A stretch of 64,000 bases of DNA from Amphiura filiformis (taxonomy: Eukaryota; Echinodermata; Ophiuroidea; Amphilepidida; Amphiuridae), in the NCBI RefSeq assembly GCF_039555335.1, contig NW_027305503.1, forward strand, positions 539,501-603,500. Reading direction: 5' to 3'. Under the pieces are notes generated by a model. It worked only from the letters and a program-made list of their open reading frames with translations, made no database searches and was not told where the DNA came from. The translations under genes were made by a program, and so were the position numbers. This document shows, in pieces, positions 1-11,323 of this stretch (position 1 is its first letter; the number at the start of each line of letters is the position of its first letter).

Positions 1-59
1 GAAGATTGAATTGGATAAATGCCGTTACTGGATTTATCTTTGCTACAATTTAAAACTTC

Positions 60-1165
60 GGTAGCGGTTTGCGATGAAGTAAAAGAAGAAATGAATTGAA
101 AGCGAATGACATGAAATTTAAGCAGCGCGACAAGGTTGCTAGCATGTAATTTTAAAACACCTCAACTTTATATGAATCCAACTATTGTGGGTAAAACACA
201 CATTTATTATTTTTCTCTACCACCGCTAGCGTTTCGCGATTATTAACATTTAAAATGCTCCAATGCTCAATTACCGCTCCGACTTATTCGTGCTTTTTAA
301 AGAACTCCAAATCATATTCACAATATTTTAACATGGCAATTAATTTGTGTGCATTTTGAATTACATTCGCACGATTTTGTTTAATATTAACAACGCAGTA
401 ATGATTTCAAAGAAGCAGGTATTGTGGCGTTAAAACACGTCATTACCTCAAACTTACATCACAATATTGGGCTTTACCAGAAAATAAGTGCACACCTCCT
501 ATGAGTAACTTTTCAATCAAAGAAATGTCTGGATATCCAAGTCTAATTTCTGAAAACGACTGTACTTCCAGTTGCCAATGTTTGTTGAAAAGGTGGGAAA
601 TAAAATGAAGGAAAATCCCGGAAGCGTCCAAAATGAGCTCTCAAAATGAGGATTTCTGATTTTGAACAATTTTCTGCTGGATTTTTTCGCCTTTGGACAC
701 TTTAAAAGTCTGGATTTCCAACAATCACGACTGGACAAAAAGTCCAGAAATCTGAACTCCTCGATAGGGGCTGTTCATCTATTTTCTGGAACAGGCCAAT
801 TCTATCAATTGTAATACATGAGATGTCAAATTTACCATAATCAAATTGTCTTTCTCCCTGTGTTTTTAACCACTAAATACGATTGCTTGCAAGTTATAGC
901 TTATTTGTAACGGATGCATTACACACATTTAAATTGGACATTATCGATATATCAACCATCAAAAAAATATAGGCAATAATGCGACGAAAAAACCTTTTTA
1001 CCTGTTAAATTATCCGAGAGAATTTGACAAAGCATCATGTTGACTGACACGTGTTTCAACACCTCTGGTTGGTTGCACTTTATCCATATTGAACTTCTGT
1101 CTATTGAAATCAAATCATGCATGAAATCAAATCATGTATTTGAAATCGCGGTCGTTTCTTTTTTT
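60..1165. repeat. Dispersed duplicated segment, copy 1
   Basis: This stretch is a diverged copy of 21380-22110 in the same orientation. Shared landmarks include a run of 'aagcgaatgacat'-like sequence, 'gcgtttcgcgattat' and 'gcaataatgcgacgaaaaaa', in the same order. Copy 1 is longer mainly because a MITE-like element (469-797) sits inside it, so copy 2 serves as an empty-site reference. No coding potential is seen; the short ORFs here are not conserved-looking. The family to which the segment belongs is not recognised. Confidence 0.75.
469..797. mobile_element. MITE-like element, GGGCTATTCC-type ends, copy 1
   Basis: The element starts GGGCTTTACCAGAAAATA and ends in the near inverse (TATTTTCTGGAACAGGCC). 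It is related to 8063-8403 over the whole length and shares termini with 43956-44467. Flanks are ATT on the left and AAT on the right. The homologous segment near 21800 lacks it, which shows insertion. It has no transposase. TIR and a short target duplication suggest a PIF/Harbinger-type non-autonomous element; that superfamily call is an inference. Confidence 0.7.
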
Positions 1166-1282
1166 TTTGGCGACTGTTGTGAGTACGCTATGGTTTAAAT
1201 AATACAATCCAATAATAGTCGTCATAATTAGCCCTGATCTTCAGCCTAACCCTAACCTAAGCCTTGACCTAACTAAACCACA

Positions 1283-1610
1283 ATGCCTGTAAAGAATAAG
1301 GATCTCCTGGAGAAAGTACAGAGAAGGGCAGCACGGTTTGTGATGGGTAATTTGCATCGAACATCGGGTGTTACAGAGATGTTACAGCAGCTCAGTTGGG
1401 AAACAATTGAAGAGGGAAAAATCAAGACCAGAACAAGAAAACTTCAGAAGATCATCATGAACCGGTCAGCTATAGATGGGTCAAAATACTAAGCCAAAAC
1501 CAAGCAGGAGCAGAAGAGGGCATGAAAACAAGTTTGTTTTACATACTGCAGTTACTGTCCGTTTTCCTAACACAGAGCTCTCACAATTGACGCGTGACCT
1601 TTTCAAGTAG
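1283..1610 (+). pseudogene. Non-LTR retrotransposon reverse transcriptase C-terminal fragment
   Basis: The translation contains NKDLLEKVQRRAARFVMG followed by a TSGVTEML...LSWETIEE stretch. This is the well-known region just C-terminal of the reverse transcriptase core in jockey/CR1-type elements. After a frame change near 1485 it continues with SRSRRGHENKF and TVRFPNT, the usual distal motif, and then hits a stop. Only about 110 residues survive, there is no catalytic core, and the frame is broken, so this is a dead fragment. The sequence just upstream (CCTAACCCTAACCTAA) is telomere-like but only two to three units long. Confidence 0.8.
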
Positions 1611-1626
1611 TGTATGTTAGAAGTAT

Positions 1627-1943
1627 AGGCAATTGCATAGTTAACGGCACTGTGTGAAAAATAACCGGCCGATATTTAAAGTATTTTCTGAAATTCTAGA
1701 AAATATAGTTTTGTAACATGTCCTAATTTTTAGCTAATTTAGGTGTTTGGAAATATTCGCGATTTGGTGTTTTAGTATATGTTATAGGTAATAGGACATT
1801 GCCTAGTTAACGTCACTGTGTGAAAAATAACCAGCCAATATTTAAAGTATTCTCTGAAATTCTAGAAAATATAGTTTTAAATATGTCCTAAATTTTTAGC
1901 TAATTTAGGTGTTTGGAAATATTTGCACTTTTGTGTTTTAGGA
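1627..1943. repeat. Tandem duplication of about 150-165 bp, two copies
   Basis: Copies at 1627-1773 and 1794-1943 share 'actgtgtgaaaaataacc', 'gaaattctagaaaatatag' and 'agctaatttaggtgtttgg' in the same order, with scattered substitutions. No coding content is evident. Confidence 0.8.
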
Positions 1944-2348
1944 AGGATATGTAAACGACAGATAACACCAAAAAATATGAAGAAATTATTTCCAAACCGT
2001 GTTAAGTCTGCAAACCATTATGCTTCTCATTTTCAAGAACGCTGGTTAACAATAAGCATGCAGACTATTGTCTCATTTCGTAAACAAAAGCCCAATCAGT
2101 ATTGTTACCTTGCGTTCGCTTTATAATCGCTCACCCAACTGAAACTATAATACCAGCTCATTGCTCATTGCACAGGTAAAACAGAAACATGTGTAGTGTG
2201 GATTTAAACAGAGAAGATCTGATTTAATCAGTTAAGCTGTTTTCAATGAGTGTTATCTTGGTTTAATAGCTTTTAACATGTTTAATGGGGTTTAAGTCCT
2301 GCAAAGGTCGTGGTGAATTCTACTTTGACATGACTGCATCATGACATG

Positions 2349-3040
2349 ACCCAGCAAACACAAAACGTTTTCGACATCATTCGCAAAAGGTTATAAAAGG
2401 TTGTCAGAAAACGTTTAAATGTCGGGTTATATAAAGGGTATATTAAGAGTATAAAACGTTTTCATAACCTTAAAAAACATTATTTGATAATCTACTGCTC
2501 AACAAACAAAAATGTTTTACAGAAAACGTTTAATGTCGGGTTATATAAAGGGTATAAAAACGTTTTAATAACATTCCAAAAACATTCTTGAAAACTTGAT
2601 ACAAAACATTCTAAACAGAATGTTATTTTGGGGTTGAAAAAATATTTTGCGAAAATGTTTGCCCAAAATATTTTCAATAACGTTTTAAAAACGTTTTCAT
2701 GACATTTATATAACCCGACATTTAAATGTTATTAAAAGGTTTTGAAAAAAACATTTTAAGAACATTTCTGTGTTTGCTGGGTTCAAATATTTTCACCTAA
2801 TGTTATTTAAGTATTGACACAATATTTGGCAAAAATGTTTGCAAAAATAGTTTACAATAACATTTTTGAAAACATTTACAAATATTATTATAGTGTGTTT
2901 TCATACAAAACGTTTTAAAACGTTATCATGACCTTTATATAACCCGACATTTTAATGTTATTAAAACGGTTTTACCTAAACCAAAAGCCAAAATATAACT
3001 TATTTAAAACGTTTTTAAAACGTTTTTGTGTTTGCTGGGT
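2349..3040. mobile_element. Foldback/MITE-like element with CCCAGCAAACAC ends
   Basis: The left end reads ACCCAGCAAACACAAAACGT and the right end is its inverse (AAACGTTTTTGTGTTTGCTG, then GGT). The interior is built from many 'aaaacgtt' and 'cataacctt' motifs and two 'tataacccgacattt' segments in opposite orientation, so single strands could fold into long hairpins. A partial relative lies at 27072-27430. No transposase ORF is present. The superfamily is not determinable from this sequence. Confidence 0.75.
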
Positions 3041-3143
3041 AAGTGGCCAATTAGTTTTGGTTACCACTTATATTGACCGTGATCGAAGAACCGAATCGGA
3101 ACATGACTGAGTGAAACTTCTAAACGCAACACCAAACAAAAAC

Positions 3144-3661
3144 TTCAGATTTTCCAAATGTGTACGTAATTATTATTAGAACGTACAGGATTCAAATCAG
3201 TCCCAGAAATCTTGTAAATGGCGCGCAAAACGTGCAGGCCAAATGAAATTACTAGAAACCGGAATATGCTATAAACTAGGTGTAGACCTACAAACACACA
3301 CGGGCACGTGTACGCAGTACAATAAGCACGCAATTGCCAGTATGGCCGCGGGATGACGCCACTGTATATCCCGGGAGCATTGACGGCCGCTCATTGCCCC
3401 AGGATAATTCCATACTCGCCTTCTACTTTAGTTTCTTAAAGAGAAATAGGTACTACATGTATTTACATGATTGAAACATTTTTTGATTTTGGAATTAATT
3501 TCGCAGTTCTTTTCGCTCAGTCCCTCTGTCTATATAATTGTCAGACTATGTTAAAATAATGTTTGTAAACAAAATCCCGGGAGTGAAGTATCATGCCTTT
3601 CCCGGTAGCCTTTAAACCCAAAGACGGCGTGTGCTTTAGTTTCAAGTTGTTTCTTTGTTTG
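3144..3661. repeat. Duplicated non-coding segment A
   Basis: 3193-3335 is repeated in diverged form at 3752-3910 ('cgcgcaaaacgtgcaggcc' in both). 3336-3661 is repeated at 7194-7680 ('atggccgcgggatgacgcc', 'gtaaacaaaatc' plus 'gggagtgaagtatcatgcc'). There are no supported ORFs. The repeats suggest a locally duplicated unit or a degenerate element. Confidence 0.7.
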
Positions 3662-3751
3662 TGCTTTAGACAGTGGTTCAATAATTATGTGGTTTTAATA
3701 TTAAGCATGACTTTAGCAAACACCGCACATATCATGTAGATATACGCAGTA

Positions 3752-3957
3752 CAAATCAGTCCCATAAATGTTGGAAATAGCGCGCAAAACGTGCAGGCCA
3801 AATATAATTACTAGAACCCGGGAATATGCTATAAAATAAGTGTACGCCTATGAACACACACGGGCAAACACACCCCCACGTGTACGCAGTACAATAGGCA
3901 CGCAATTCTCGCGATTCCAAATACAGCGCGCCACCAACGACGGCAGTGAAAATTGGC
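3752..3957. repeat. Duplicated non-coding segment A, second copy
   Basis: This is a direct, diverged copy of 3193-3335. Its right part (about 3901-3955) is the inverse of 7145-7195, including 'ccaaatacagcgcgccacc'. This makes a patchwork of direct and inverted copies within 4 kb. Confidence 0.65.
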
Positions 3958-4009
3958 ATTTCCCGTGTCTGTGGTCGACATCCTTTTTCATCAACCATAG
4001 CTGACCATG

Positions 4010-6180
4010 ATTATTACTCTAAAAACACAATGTTTTGTAGTACTTTTTGAAATTTTTTGAGACTTTCTGTGTTGAAGTGAAATATTGCAGTTTGATATTC
4101 ATAGATGTCCTTTTCTAAAACCCGCAAACTTGATGTTGATACTAGGTGTTAACTTTTTGTTATCCCATTTTCTAAAACCGCCCTTTTTTGTTTTTAAACT
4201 TTACGATGATTTTCAGCCCGATACGCGCGAGCCTAGTCAATGCGAAGTAGCCCTAGGCCTGTCCTTTTTTTTTTTTTTAATGGAAAACGGGTTTATTTTG
4301 GTTATTAGAATAAATTGTTTTAGTTCTTTCTGAATTTATTGTTTGTTCAATACGATAATAATATAACACCAACATCCATACTATAGGTGTTGCGTTTTTG
4401 TAATCGGCCTACATTTACTAAAAATGTGGGGTTTTTTTTGGAACGAAGGCGCTTATAGCGGCCCGCCGCGCGGGATAGGCCTACAGCAAAGAAATTCAAG
4501 TAAATTTTAAAAAGATTCTTAATACTCATTACTTATAAACATGCATCACATTGGTTTGCCGTTTTTGTTATTATTGTAGGCCCTAATTGCTTGATTTGTC
4601 CTTATTTTATGTTTAGCCTAAATTTGTATTTTTTATTATATTACTATCAAACATTAAAAAAATTACGATCGCAATAAAAACACTTTGTAGGCATAGCTTA
4701 CCGCATAAAAATAGCATTTATTTTTTGTTAATATTTCAATTTGAGACTTTAATGCATAAGTTCAACAATACCTCATAGAGTTCTAGCATTATAATAAAGA
4801 TGAAGAAAGTTTCAAACTGCAAAAGAGTACATGAATTTTAAAAGATCATATTATTTTAAGGCATATCAAGAAAATCTGCATGAAAAAACTTTATAACTTT
4901 AGAACCAAGTATGCTAGACCTTTGGTGTTTTCAATTTAAAATGATAGCCTATAATTACAGTAACACAATTTTCAAAAATGCCTCCTTTGGCCCCCATGAA
5001 CCAGATCGTGTCACAATTAAGGTTTAAATTTGACAATTGTCATGCCCGATTTTAATATTAATTCATGTTTCTTTTTCATATTTTATTTTTACTTCCGCTT
5101 TCGTGCATGTCATACCATCTTTATTTCATCTTTCCCCTTTAATAATTCATAACACAAGGTAATTTACTCTTAATGTAGGCCTAGGCCTACTCCCAAATAG
5201 CACACGTTGGTTGGAATGAGTTTCTTTTTAGTCATTATCGGTCGGCACAACATTGAAAAATCAAACTTTTTCGACTAAATATTCAATTGGACAATTTTAA
5301 ACACCTAGGCCTAGGCCTATACATGTTTTTTTTTAAAGAAAAAGAAATTATAAGTCAACACTGTGAAAATAACTGAACTGTAGTGTAGTCCAACCTTTAC
5401 GGCATTGTGGACTTTGAAAATGAAAACGTGCCTATATATTCATACAGAAGGGTAGGCCTATTCGAGCTCCCGCACCAAATTTATTGAGGGGGCTGAGTCC
5501 CGGGGCTGAGTCCCAAGCCCCCGGTTCATAAGTCTATGTAATTTTGTTGACAGAATTGCACCACGAGAGTTAATTTTAAAAATTAACAGGTTTATTTGTT
5601 TAGTGCAAGTATATATTCTCCCGACATTATACATTGGGGCCAAAGTGTTTTATTTATAGGGCTATATAGAAGGAAATGGCTTCTAAATTTACGACCTTTC
5701 ATGATCATACAGTAGGCCTACATCATGCTACAAAGAGCGTTTCAAAACGTCACACGAAAATGCTTATAATATCTATTCAAGTTTGTTAAAAAGGTTATAA
5801 ATGTAAAACATCTCGATAGGCCTAGGTTAGCAAGAAAAAATAATAAAAATAAAAATAAGACAAGCGTTCAAAACATGAAAACCAAACGCTTTTATCTTAA
5901 TCATATGTATGGTAATAATTATGGGAAAAGTTATCCAGTCAAGAAATAAAAAAGGCACGAATTTGAGTTTTAGATTAAATTACCTGTTTGAAATTGTCTT
6001 GCATCAAAAGCATTTGCTATTATCAACTCGAAAATTGACATTTTGACATCGGGTTTATAGGCCAAGATGGTCGATCAGAGACATCAACATTTTTGACATC
6101 GGGTTTTAACCGTAGATGGTTGAATAGGAATAGAGTAGGCCTACATTTGAAATTCGAAAACGTTTTAATCGTATCAAAAA
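4010..6180. other. No gene seen; AT-rich with a cluster of TAGGCCTA palindromes
   Basis: The only ORFs are short and unconvincing. The notable content is repeated TAGGCCTA or close variants from about 4250 on, including back-to-back copies near 5177 and 5306. The cluster continues into the duplication at 6187-6966. Confidence 0.6.
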
Positions 6181-6186
6181 AAAATG

Positions 6187-6966
6187 CTTTACGCTGTCCA
6201 TGCTGTTAAAATATGTATTGAATATTTCGTTCTTCTAAATATTGAAAATTAGGCCCAGGCCTACTTTACTTAAAACGAACAAGGTTTAAAAATTGGGTTT
6301 TTTTAAAAGGATATAGGCCTATATAAAGTAGGCCTATCCCCAATCATATTTTTCACTGTTTTCTTTTCTTGTAAACGAGAGCCTAAAGTATTTTCCCAAG
6401 CGCCTCGGATCGGGCTCGGAAAAGTTTGAAAATAAGGGTTTAATTGATGACCATTATTTTGTGTGGGAATAGGCCTAACACTCTGAACATTCACAGAGCT
6501 AGGCCTAAACCATGACTGTCGAAATTAACTTTAAAAAGGAGGCAGAAAAAAACACACATTAAAAAATGTTTTACGCTGTCCATGCTGTTAAAATAGTATT
6601 GAATATTTCGTTATTCTAAATATTGAGAATTAGGCCTACTTTACTAAAAACAAACAAGGTTTAAAAATTGGGTTTTTTTTTTAAGGATATATGCATGAGG
6701 GTCTAAGTAGGCCTATCCCCAATCATATCTTTTTAAATCAAGTCTATTATAGCCCTACTTACAACAAAGCTTAAAGACCTGAAAGTGTTTTCTTTTCTTG
6801 TAAACGAGAGCCTAAAGTATTTTCCCAAGCGCCTCGGAAAGTTCGGAAAAGTTTGAAAATAAGGGTTTAATTGATGCCCATTATTTTATGTGGGAATAAG
6901 CCTAACACTCTGAAAGGTAGACCTAAACCATGACTGTCGAAATTAACTTTAAAAAGGAGGCAGAAA
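6187..6966. repeat. Tandem duplication of about 370 bp
   Basis: Units begin near 6187 and 6567, both with 'ttacgctgtccatgctgtta', and continue through 'tttcttgtaaacgagagcct' to 'aattaactttaaaaaggagg'. The second unit has about 60 extra bases near 6730-6785. Several TAGGCCTA palindromes lie within the units. No coding content is seen. Confidence 0.8.
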
Positions 6967-7144
6967 TGAAAAAAAAAATCGTCGGAGGGTTGAATCAACA
7001 GCTGATCATCATCAACGTAAATAAACAAAAGTGGTTGAGTAATGAGTAATCGATAGCAACACTCGTTTCCGTTTCCTTGGTCGATGGTTCATCGTCGACG
7101 CGTCATGGATGTCGACTTTTTCCCATGATGCTCTGCGCGAAGTA

Positions 7145-7680
7145 GATCAGCCAGGCGTGATCGTAGGTGGCGCGCTGTATTTGGAATCGCGTCAATTGCC
7201 GGGATGGCCGCGGGATGACGCCACTGTATATCCCCGGAGCATTGACGACCGCTCATTGCCCCAGGATAATTCCATACTTGCCCGTAAATGCGATTATTGA
7301 ATGCTATTAGGCCTTCTACTTTATTTTTTTTAAAGAGAATTAGGTATTATTTACATGATTGAAACATTTTTTTGATTTTGTAATTAAAAAAAATATATAT
7401 TTGAATTTGTAGAGATGTAGAAAAAATATTTGATTATGTGAACAGAGTGAATATTTCGTACACGATTATTTCATTTATTTTATTTTTATTTTTATTTTCC
7501 GATCTTTCTCTCGTTTTGATTTCGCAGTTCTTTTCGCTCATCCCTCTGTCTATATAAATGTCAGACTATGCTAAAATAATGTTTGTAAACAAAATCTCGG
7601 GAGTGAAGTATCATGCCTTTCCCGGTAGCCTTTAAAACAAAGACGGTGTGTGCTTTAGTTTTGAAGTTGTTTCTTTGTTT
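7145..7680. repeat. Duplicated non-coding segment A, third copy
   Basis: 7194-7680 matches 3336-3661 in direct orientation with an extra AT-rich stretch near 7385-7510. 7145-7195 matches the inverse of 3901-3955. An ORF from 7109 overlaps this but has no recognisable domain. Confidence 0.7.
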
Positions 7681-7770
7681 CCGGGGGGGCACTTCAATAT
7701 GAAATGGATATAGGTGTAGGGCTGGCACTTTCGCACTACGGGGCATTCGGTGAGCATAGTGAGAGCAAAA
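7681..7770. mobile_element. Fragment of CCCGGGGGGGCAC-type element
   Basis: This fragment starts CCGGGGGGGCACTTCAATAT and reads as the inverse of about 32215-32308. It carries the 'gggctggcactttcg' segment. It is a single end of the element family found complete at 31862-32310. Confidence 0.65.
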
Positions 7771-8062
7771 TGTATTTTTTTTTTTGTGGAGCCATTACTT
7801 TAAAGTATTTATTTTGGAATAAAATTATGAAGTATAAATCTGTAATGCTAGTTTAGGCCGACTTATATTAAACACAATGACATTGTGAGTTACTCAATGC
7901 TATCTTCTGAAGATAGTTGTGCATCATGTCCAAAAGTTAATGCTATTAAGATAGCAGTAGCTCATTATTTATTTACTTACAAATCGTAACGTACACACGG
8001 TATTTCAATTATAATTTTTGTTGTTGTATTTTTCCATCATTCACATAGCTAACACATGCAAT

Positions 8063-8403
8063 GGGCTATTCCAGAAAATAGGTGCACACCCCCTATAGAG
8101 GAGTAAATCTTCAATCAAAGAAATGTCCGGATTTCCAAGTTTGCTTTCTGAAAACGACTGGATTTCCAGTTGGCAATGTTACTAGAAAAAGCTTGGAAAT
8201 CCAATCAAATGAAGGAAAAATCACGGAAATGTTGAAAATGAGCTCTCATATTGAGGATTTCTGATTTTAAACTATTTTTCTGCCGGATTTTTTTGCCTTT
8301 GGGCACTTTAAAAGTCTGGATTTCCAACAGTCACGACTGGACAAAAAGTAAGGATATCCGAACTCCTCTATAGGGGGTGTACATCTATTTTCTGGAATAG
8401 CCC
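8063..8403. mobile_element. MITE-like element, GGGCTATTCC-type ends, copy 2
   Basis: 341 bp with near-perfect terminal inverted repeats beginning GGGCTATTCCAGAAAATA; the repeats extend inward through 'cacccccta'. Both flanks read AAT, consistent with a 3-bp target duplication. There is no transposase. It is closely related to 469-797 and shares ends with 43956-44467. Confidence 0.8.
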
Positions 8404-8409
8404 AATGAA

Positions 8410-9780
8410 TCGGACAGATCAGTTTTAATGCAGTTTTAGGCCCTAATTATGAAATATGTGTGTCATTTAACATTAGGGATGATATGAGTGACCACTCCCT
8501 AAATAAAACAAACTTGTCATCATCAATTCTCTTACTATTCGAAAGTAAATATCATTCTCTTAAATCATGTATAATATGATGCTCATACTACATTCGGTTT
8601 TTGTGTTATGAAAACCAAAACTAAGTTTGACACAATATCATGTAATTTAGAGCGCTATAATTACAAAATGTGTGTAGTTTGGCATATGGGGGTGTTTTCA
8701 GGGGCCACTACTTAAATACGTCAATTACGTTATGTACAATTTTATTATGATTGTAAAGGATATCATCTACTCCAAAATAGTTTGAAATATAAACCTCGTG
8801 CGATCTTCCGGTTTTCAGTTATGAGACGAATTTTGTGCATTTGCCAGAGACAATCTTCGAAAAAAAAGTTCTTTGAACACTTTGTACACGTTGCCGTAAT
8901 TATATGCAGAATTTGCGATGATTTACGCGTATTTTGTTAATGAACAAACATGTCACCTACAACAATGATTTACCATCTCCTCTCCCCATCAATCACTGGT
9001 GGAACACTTTGGGAAACTGATGAAGACATTGGAATTTCCCAACATTGCACGTAGGAGAGGAGGTGTAAGTTTTCCGTTCTGGACACAAAAGTGTTCCAAG
9101 ACTTATTTCGGGGATTGTAGCTCAAATAAAATCTAGTGCTGGAACACCCTGTCTTCGTGGTAGAATTATATCTAAATAATATAGAATTCTAGTAGATAGA
9201 CGTGCAGGAAACACGGTTTGTCATGTTTGTGTTCTTTAAAAAAGGATGCTGTTAATCTTAATTGACAACGAAAAAAGCCCAAGTGTTCACAGAGACTATT
9301 ACAGTATAGACAATGACTATCAGCTGTGCAAAACTGCCATGAATGTTAAAATATCTTTCTTAAAATGTTGACCAGTTCAAGTGATGGCGGCACATGTTAC
9401 AGAACACGTGATAAAATAAGATGCAGTATTATTATTCTTATTTTTCAAAATAATTTTCTGCTTTTCTGTACATACTTTTAAAAGCAATAATATTGGCAGG
9501 CTATCACCTTCAATAACTCTGATTAGCGTAGGTTTGTTAATCACACAAGTACACAACCCAGGGGGTACACAAGGTGTTAAATGTTTTAGTGACCACTACT
9601 CCTGTGTCCCATAATATTATAAGTTTCATATACTCGTACAGAGGAGTTCCACCCCGGAGCTCCACGTCAATATCTTTCATCCGGGTTGTTCAATTCAAGG
9701 CGCAAAAGCCCGGAGGGGGTTCTTCCTGGTTGAAGGTGTACGGGGATGTGCCACGGTTTTGGGGTACCTTTTCAGCGATT
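8410..9780. other. No gene seen
   Basis: I see no domain, splice-consistent exon, RNA gene or clear repeat in this stretch. Sequence is AT-rich with short ORFs only. Confidence 0.5.
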
Positions 9781-9789
9781 TTGGTATAT

Positions 9790-10010
9790 CGATGGGTGGG
9801 TTTTCAGTGGAGACCAATGCACCCAATTGGGTGCATTTTGGCAAAAATGCCCTTAAAGCGCCCAATTATGGCAAATTTGGGTGTTTTTTGGGTGCTTATT
9901 CTTGAAAATTGGTATACTGATGGGTAGCAAAAACAACAAAAAGTAAAGTCAGCATCCGAAAGTCTGCGTGGCACACCCCCGTACAATTTTTTTGAAGACC
10001 CCCCCCCCCG
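9790..10010. repeat. Dispersed repeat, partner of 39490-39720
   Basis: The segment shares 'ggagaccaatgc', a 'caaatttgggtg' stretch, 'gaaaattggtat' and 'gtcagcat..gaaagtctgcg' with 39490-39720 in the same order and orientation. ORFs across it are low complexity and not conserved between the two copies. Confidence 0.7.
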
Positions 10011-10428
10011 GCGCAAAAGTCCCATAATCTTCAAAGTACACGCATTTCAGATGCCACCATACTTGGGACCCATGCTACTATACTAGTATGTCTGCGAGTA
10101 GGTAGGTCACGACGTTACGAGTCTCGCCTATAGGAGCTGAACATCCACATGCATTACACAATGACTACACTCGATTTAACACGGCGGCACACATCAGCTT
10201 GCTAAGTGTTGAATAATTAATTAATAATAATTAATAGCATAGTTACGGTTGAGGTATTGGTGACTGGGATAAATATCTATGGCAACCAGTTTTCAATACC
10301 ACACCATATCAGAAAATGAGGAACAGTGATCGACAGGTGTACCGATTTTCTAAAAATGAATCAATCTAAAGTGATCTTCAACCACGAAAAATGGAGTTAA
10401 TCACGACTTTACGACCAAGGGAATAAAC

Positions 10429-10482
10429 ATGACAACGGAATGCGTGTATTTGTACCAGAAATATCATGATGCTGAAGATTAA
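10429..10482 (+). promoter_or_regulatory. Upstream ORF overlapping the sulfotransferase start
   Basis: An ATG at 10429 opens a 17-codon frame that ends with TAA at 10482, out of frame with and overlapping the main ATG at 10466. If the 5' UTR includes this ATG, it would be expected to lower initiation at the main start. Where transcription begins is not visible, so its presence in the mRNA is an inference. Confidence 0.4.
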
Positions 10483-10565
10483 AGTGGTATTTCTTTCATG
10501 TGTATTGTTTACTCTGATTATATGCGTGTGTATTACGCATATATCTCCAAAAACAACACGCCGAA
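10466..10565 (+). CDS. Galactose 3-O-sulfotransferase-like protein, exon 1 (membrane anchor)
   Basis: The exon encodes residues 1-33: two Met codons in tandem, Lys4 and Lys6, a hydrophobic segment of about 19 residues (VVFLSCVLFTLIICVCI), then a short basic stretch ending TTRR. This is the layout of a type II Golgi signal anchor. The exon ends in phase 1 at A|GTAGGT (10565/10566). The 3' exon at 12157 begins with GA, and the split codon becomes AGA (Arg34), so the phases agree. The next exon lacks a membrane anchor of its own, which supports the join. The exon was found by hand and is too short for ordinary ORF calling. The alternative is a chance ORF, but the membrane segment, donor and phase together make this unlikely. 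Confidence 0.75.
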
Positions 10566-10887
10566 GTAGGTAGGTAGTACGATTTTTTTTAACATATCTT
10601 ACAAACTCTAGTTTATTCTAAGTCCCAGCCGCGTCCCCTACTCAATCTAGAACCCAGGACAATAAAATATCCTAGTAAATTGAGAGTCGAAAGGGTTCTT
10701 AAGGGACGGGAACATTAGGACTATGTAATAATTATGAGCCCCCCGCAATTTCCGAGCGGCCCGCCAAAAATCGACCCCCCCCCTGTCTCTCGGACTGCAA
10801 CCATACGCCCCCCCCCCCAAAAAAAATCTTGCCATCCCTCTTTACACATTTTCCCAATTTGTAAACCTTAAAAGTAATATATTTTTA

Positions 10888-11323
10888 GGGGCTGTGCAAT
10901 AATTATGAGCCCTGGGGGAGGGTAAAATTGGGGGGGGGCAAGAAATTTTTGGCGAGACGAAAGGGGGGGGGGGGGGCAAGCAATTTTTGGCAAGCCGAGA
11001 GGGGGGGGGGCAAGCGATTTTGGCACGCATTCACGGGGCACCTTTTTAATAAAATGCTTTAAAAAGGCTTAGGAAAACGGTACGGAAACGCTTAAATATG
11101 CAAATTTTCCTGCTCGCTGCGCTCGCAACATACATCTAGACCATTTAAAGTTTGGAATTTGGGATCCCAAAAATTTGGCATGTTCAAGGGGGGGGGCAAA
11201 GAATTTTTGGCGGGCCGAGAGGGGGGGCAAGCGATTTTTGGCGGGCCGAGAGGGGGGGCAAGCGATTTTTGGCGAGCCGTTCGGAAATTTTACCCCCGGG
11301 GCTGATAATTATTGCACAGCCCT
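10888..11323. mobile_element. Foldback element with GGGGCTGTGCAATAATTATG ends, G-run-rich, in intron
   Basis: The left end GGGGCTGTGCAATAATTATG is matched in inverse at 11304-11323. Inside are repeated units of about 40 bp of the form 'gggggcaag.gatttttggc', five or more of them, with G runs of 7-13 bases at 10921-11025 and 11188-11285. A relative without such long G runs is at 24383-24775. The element lies in the single intron of the sulfotransferase gene, on the same strand as its G runs. Confidence 0.75.

Noticed and set aside
1240..1275. Interstitial telomere repeat (CCTAACCCTAACCTAA)
   Set aside because: Only two to three imperfect units; too short to call.
9574..10034. ORFs of 117 and 76 codons on opposite strands
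   Set aside because: They lie in a dispersed repeat and are not preserved in the partner copy at 39490-39720.
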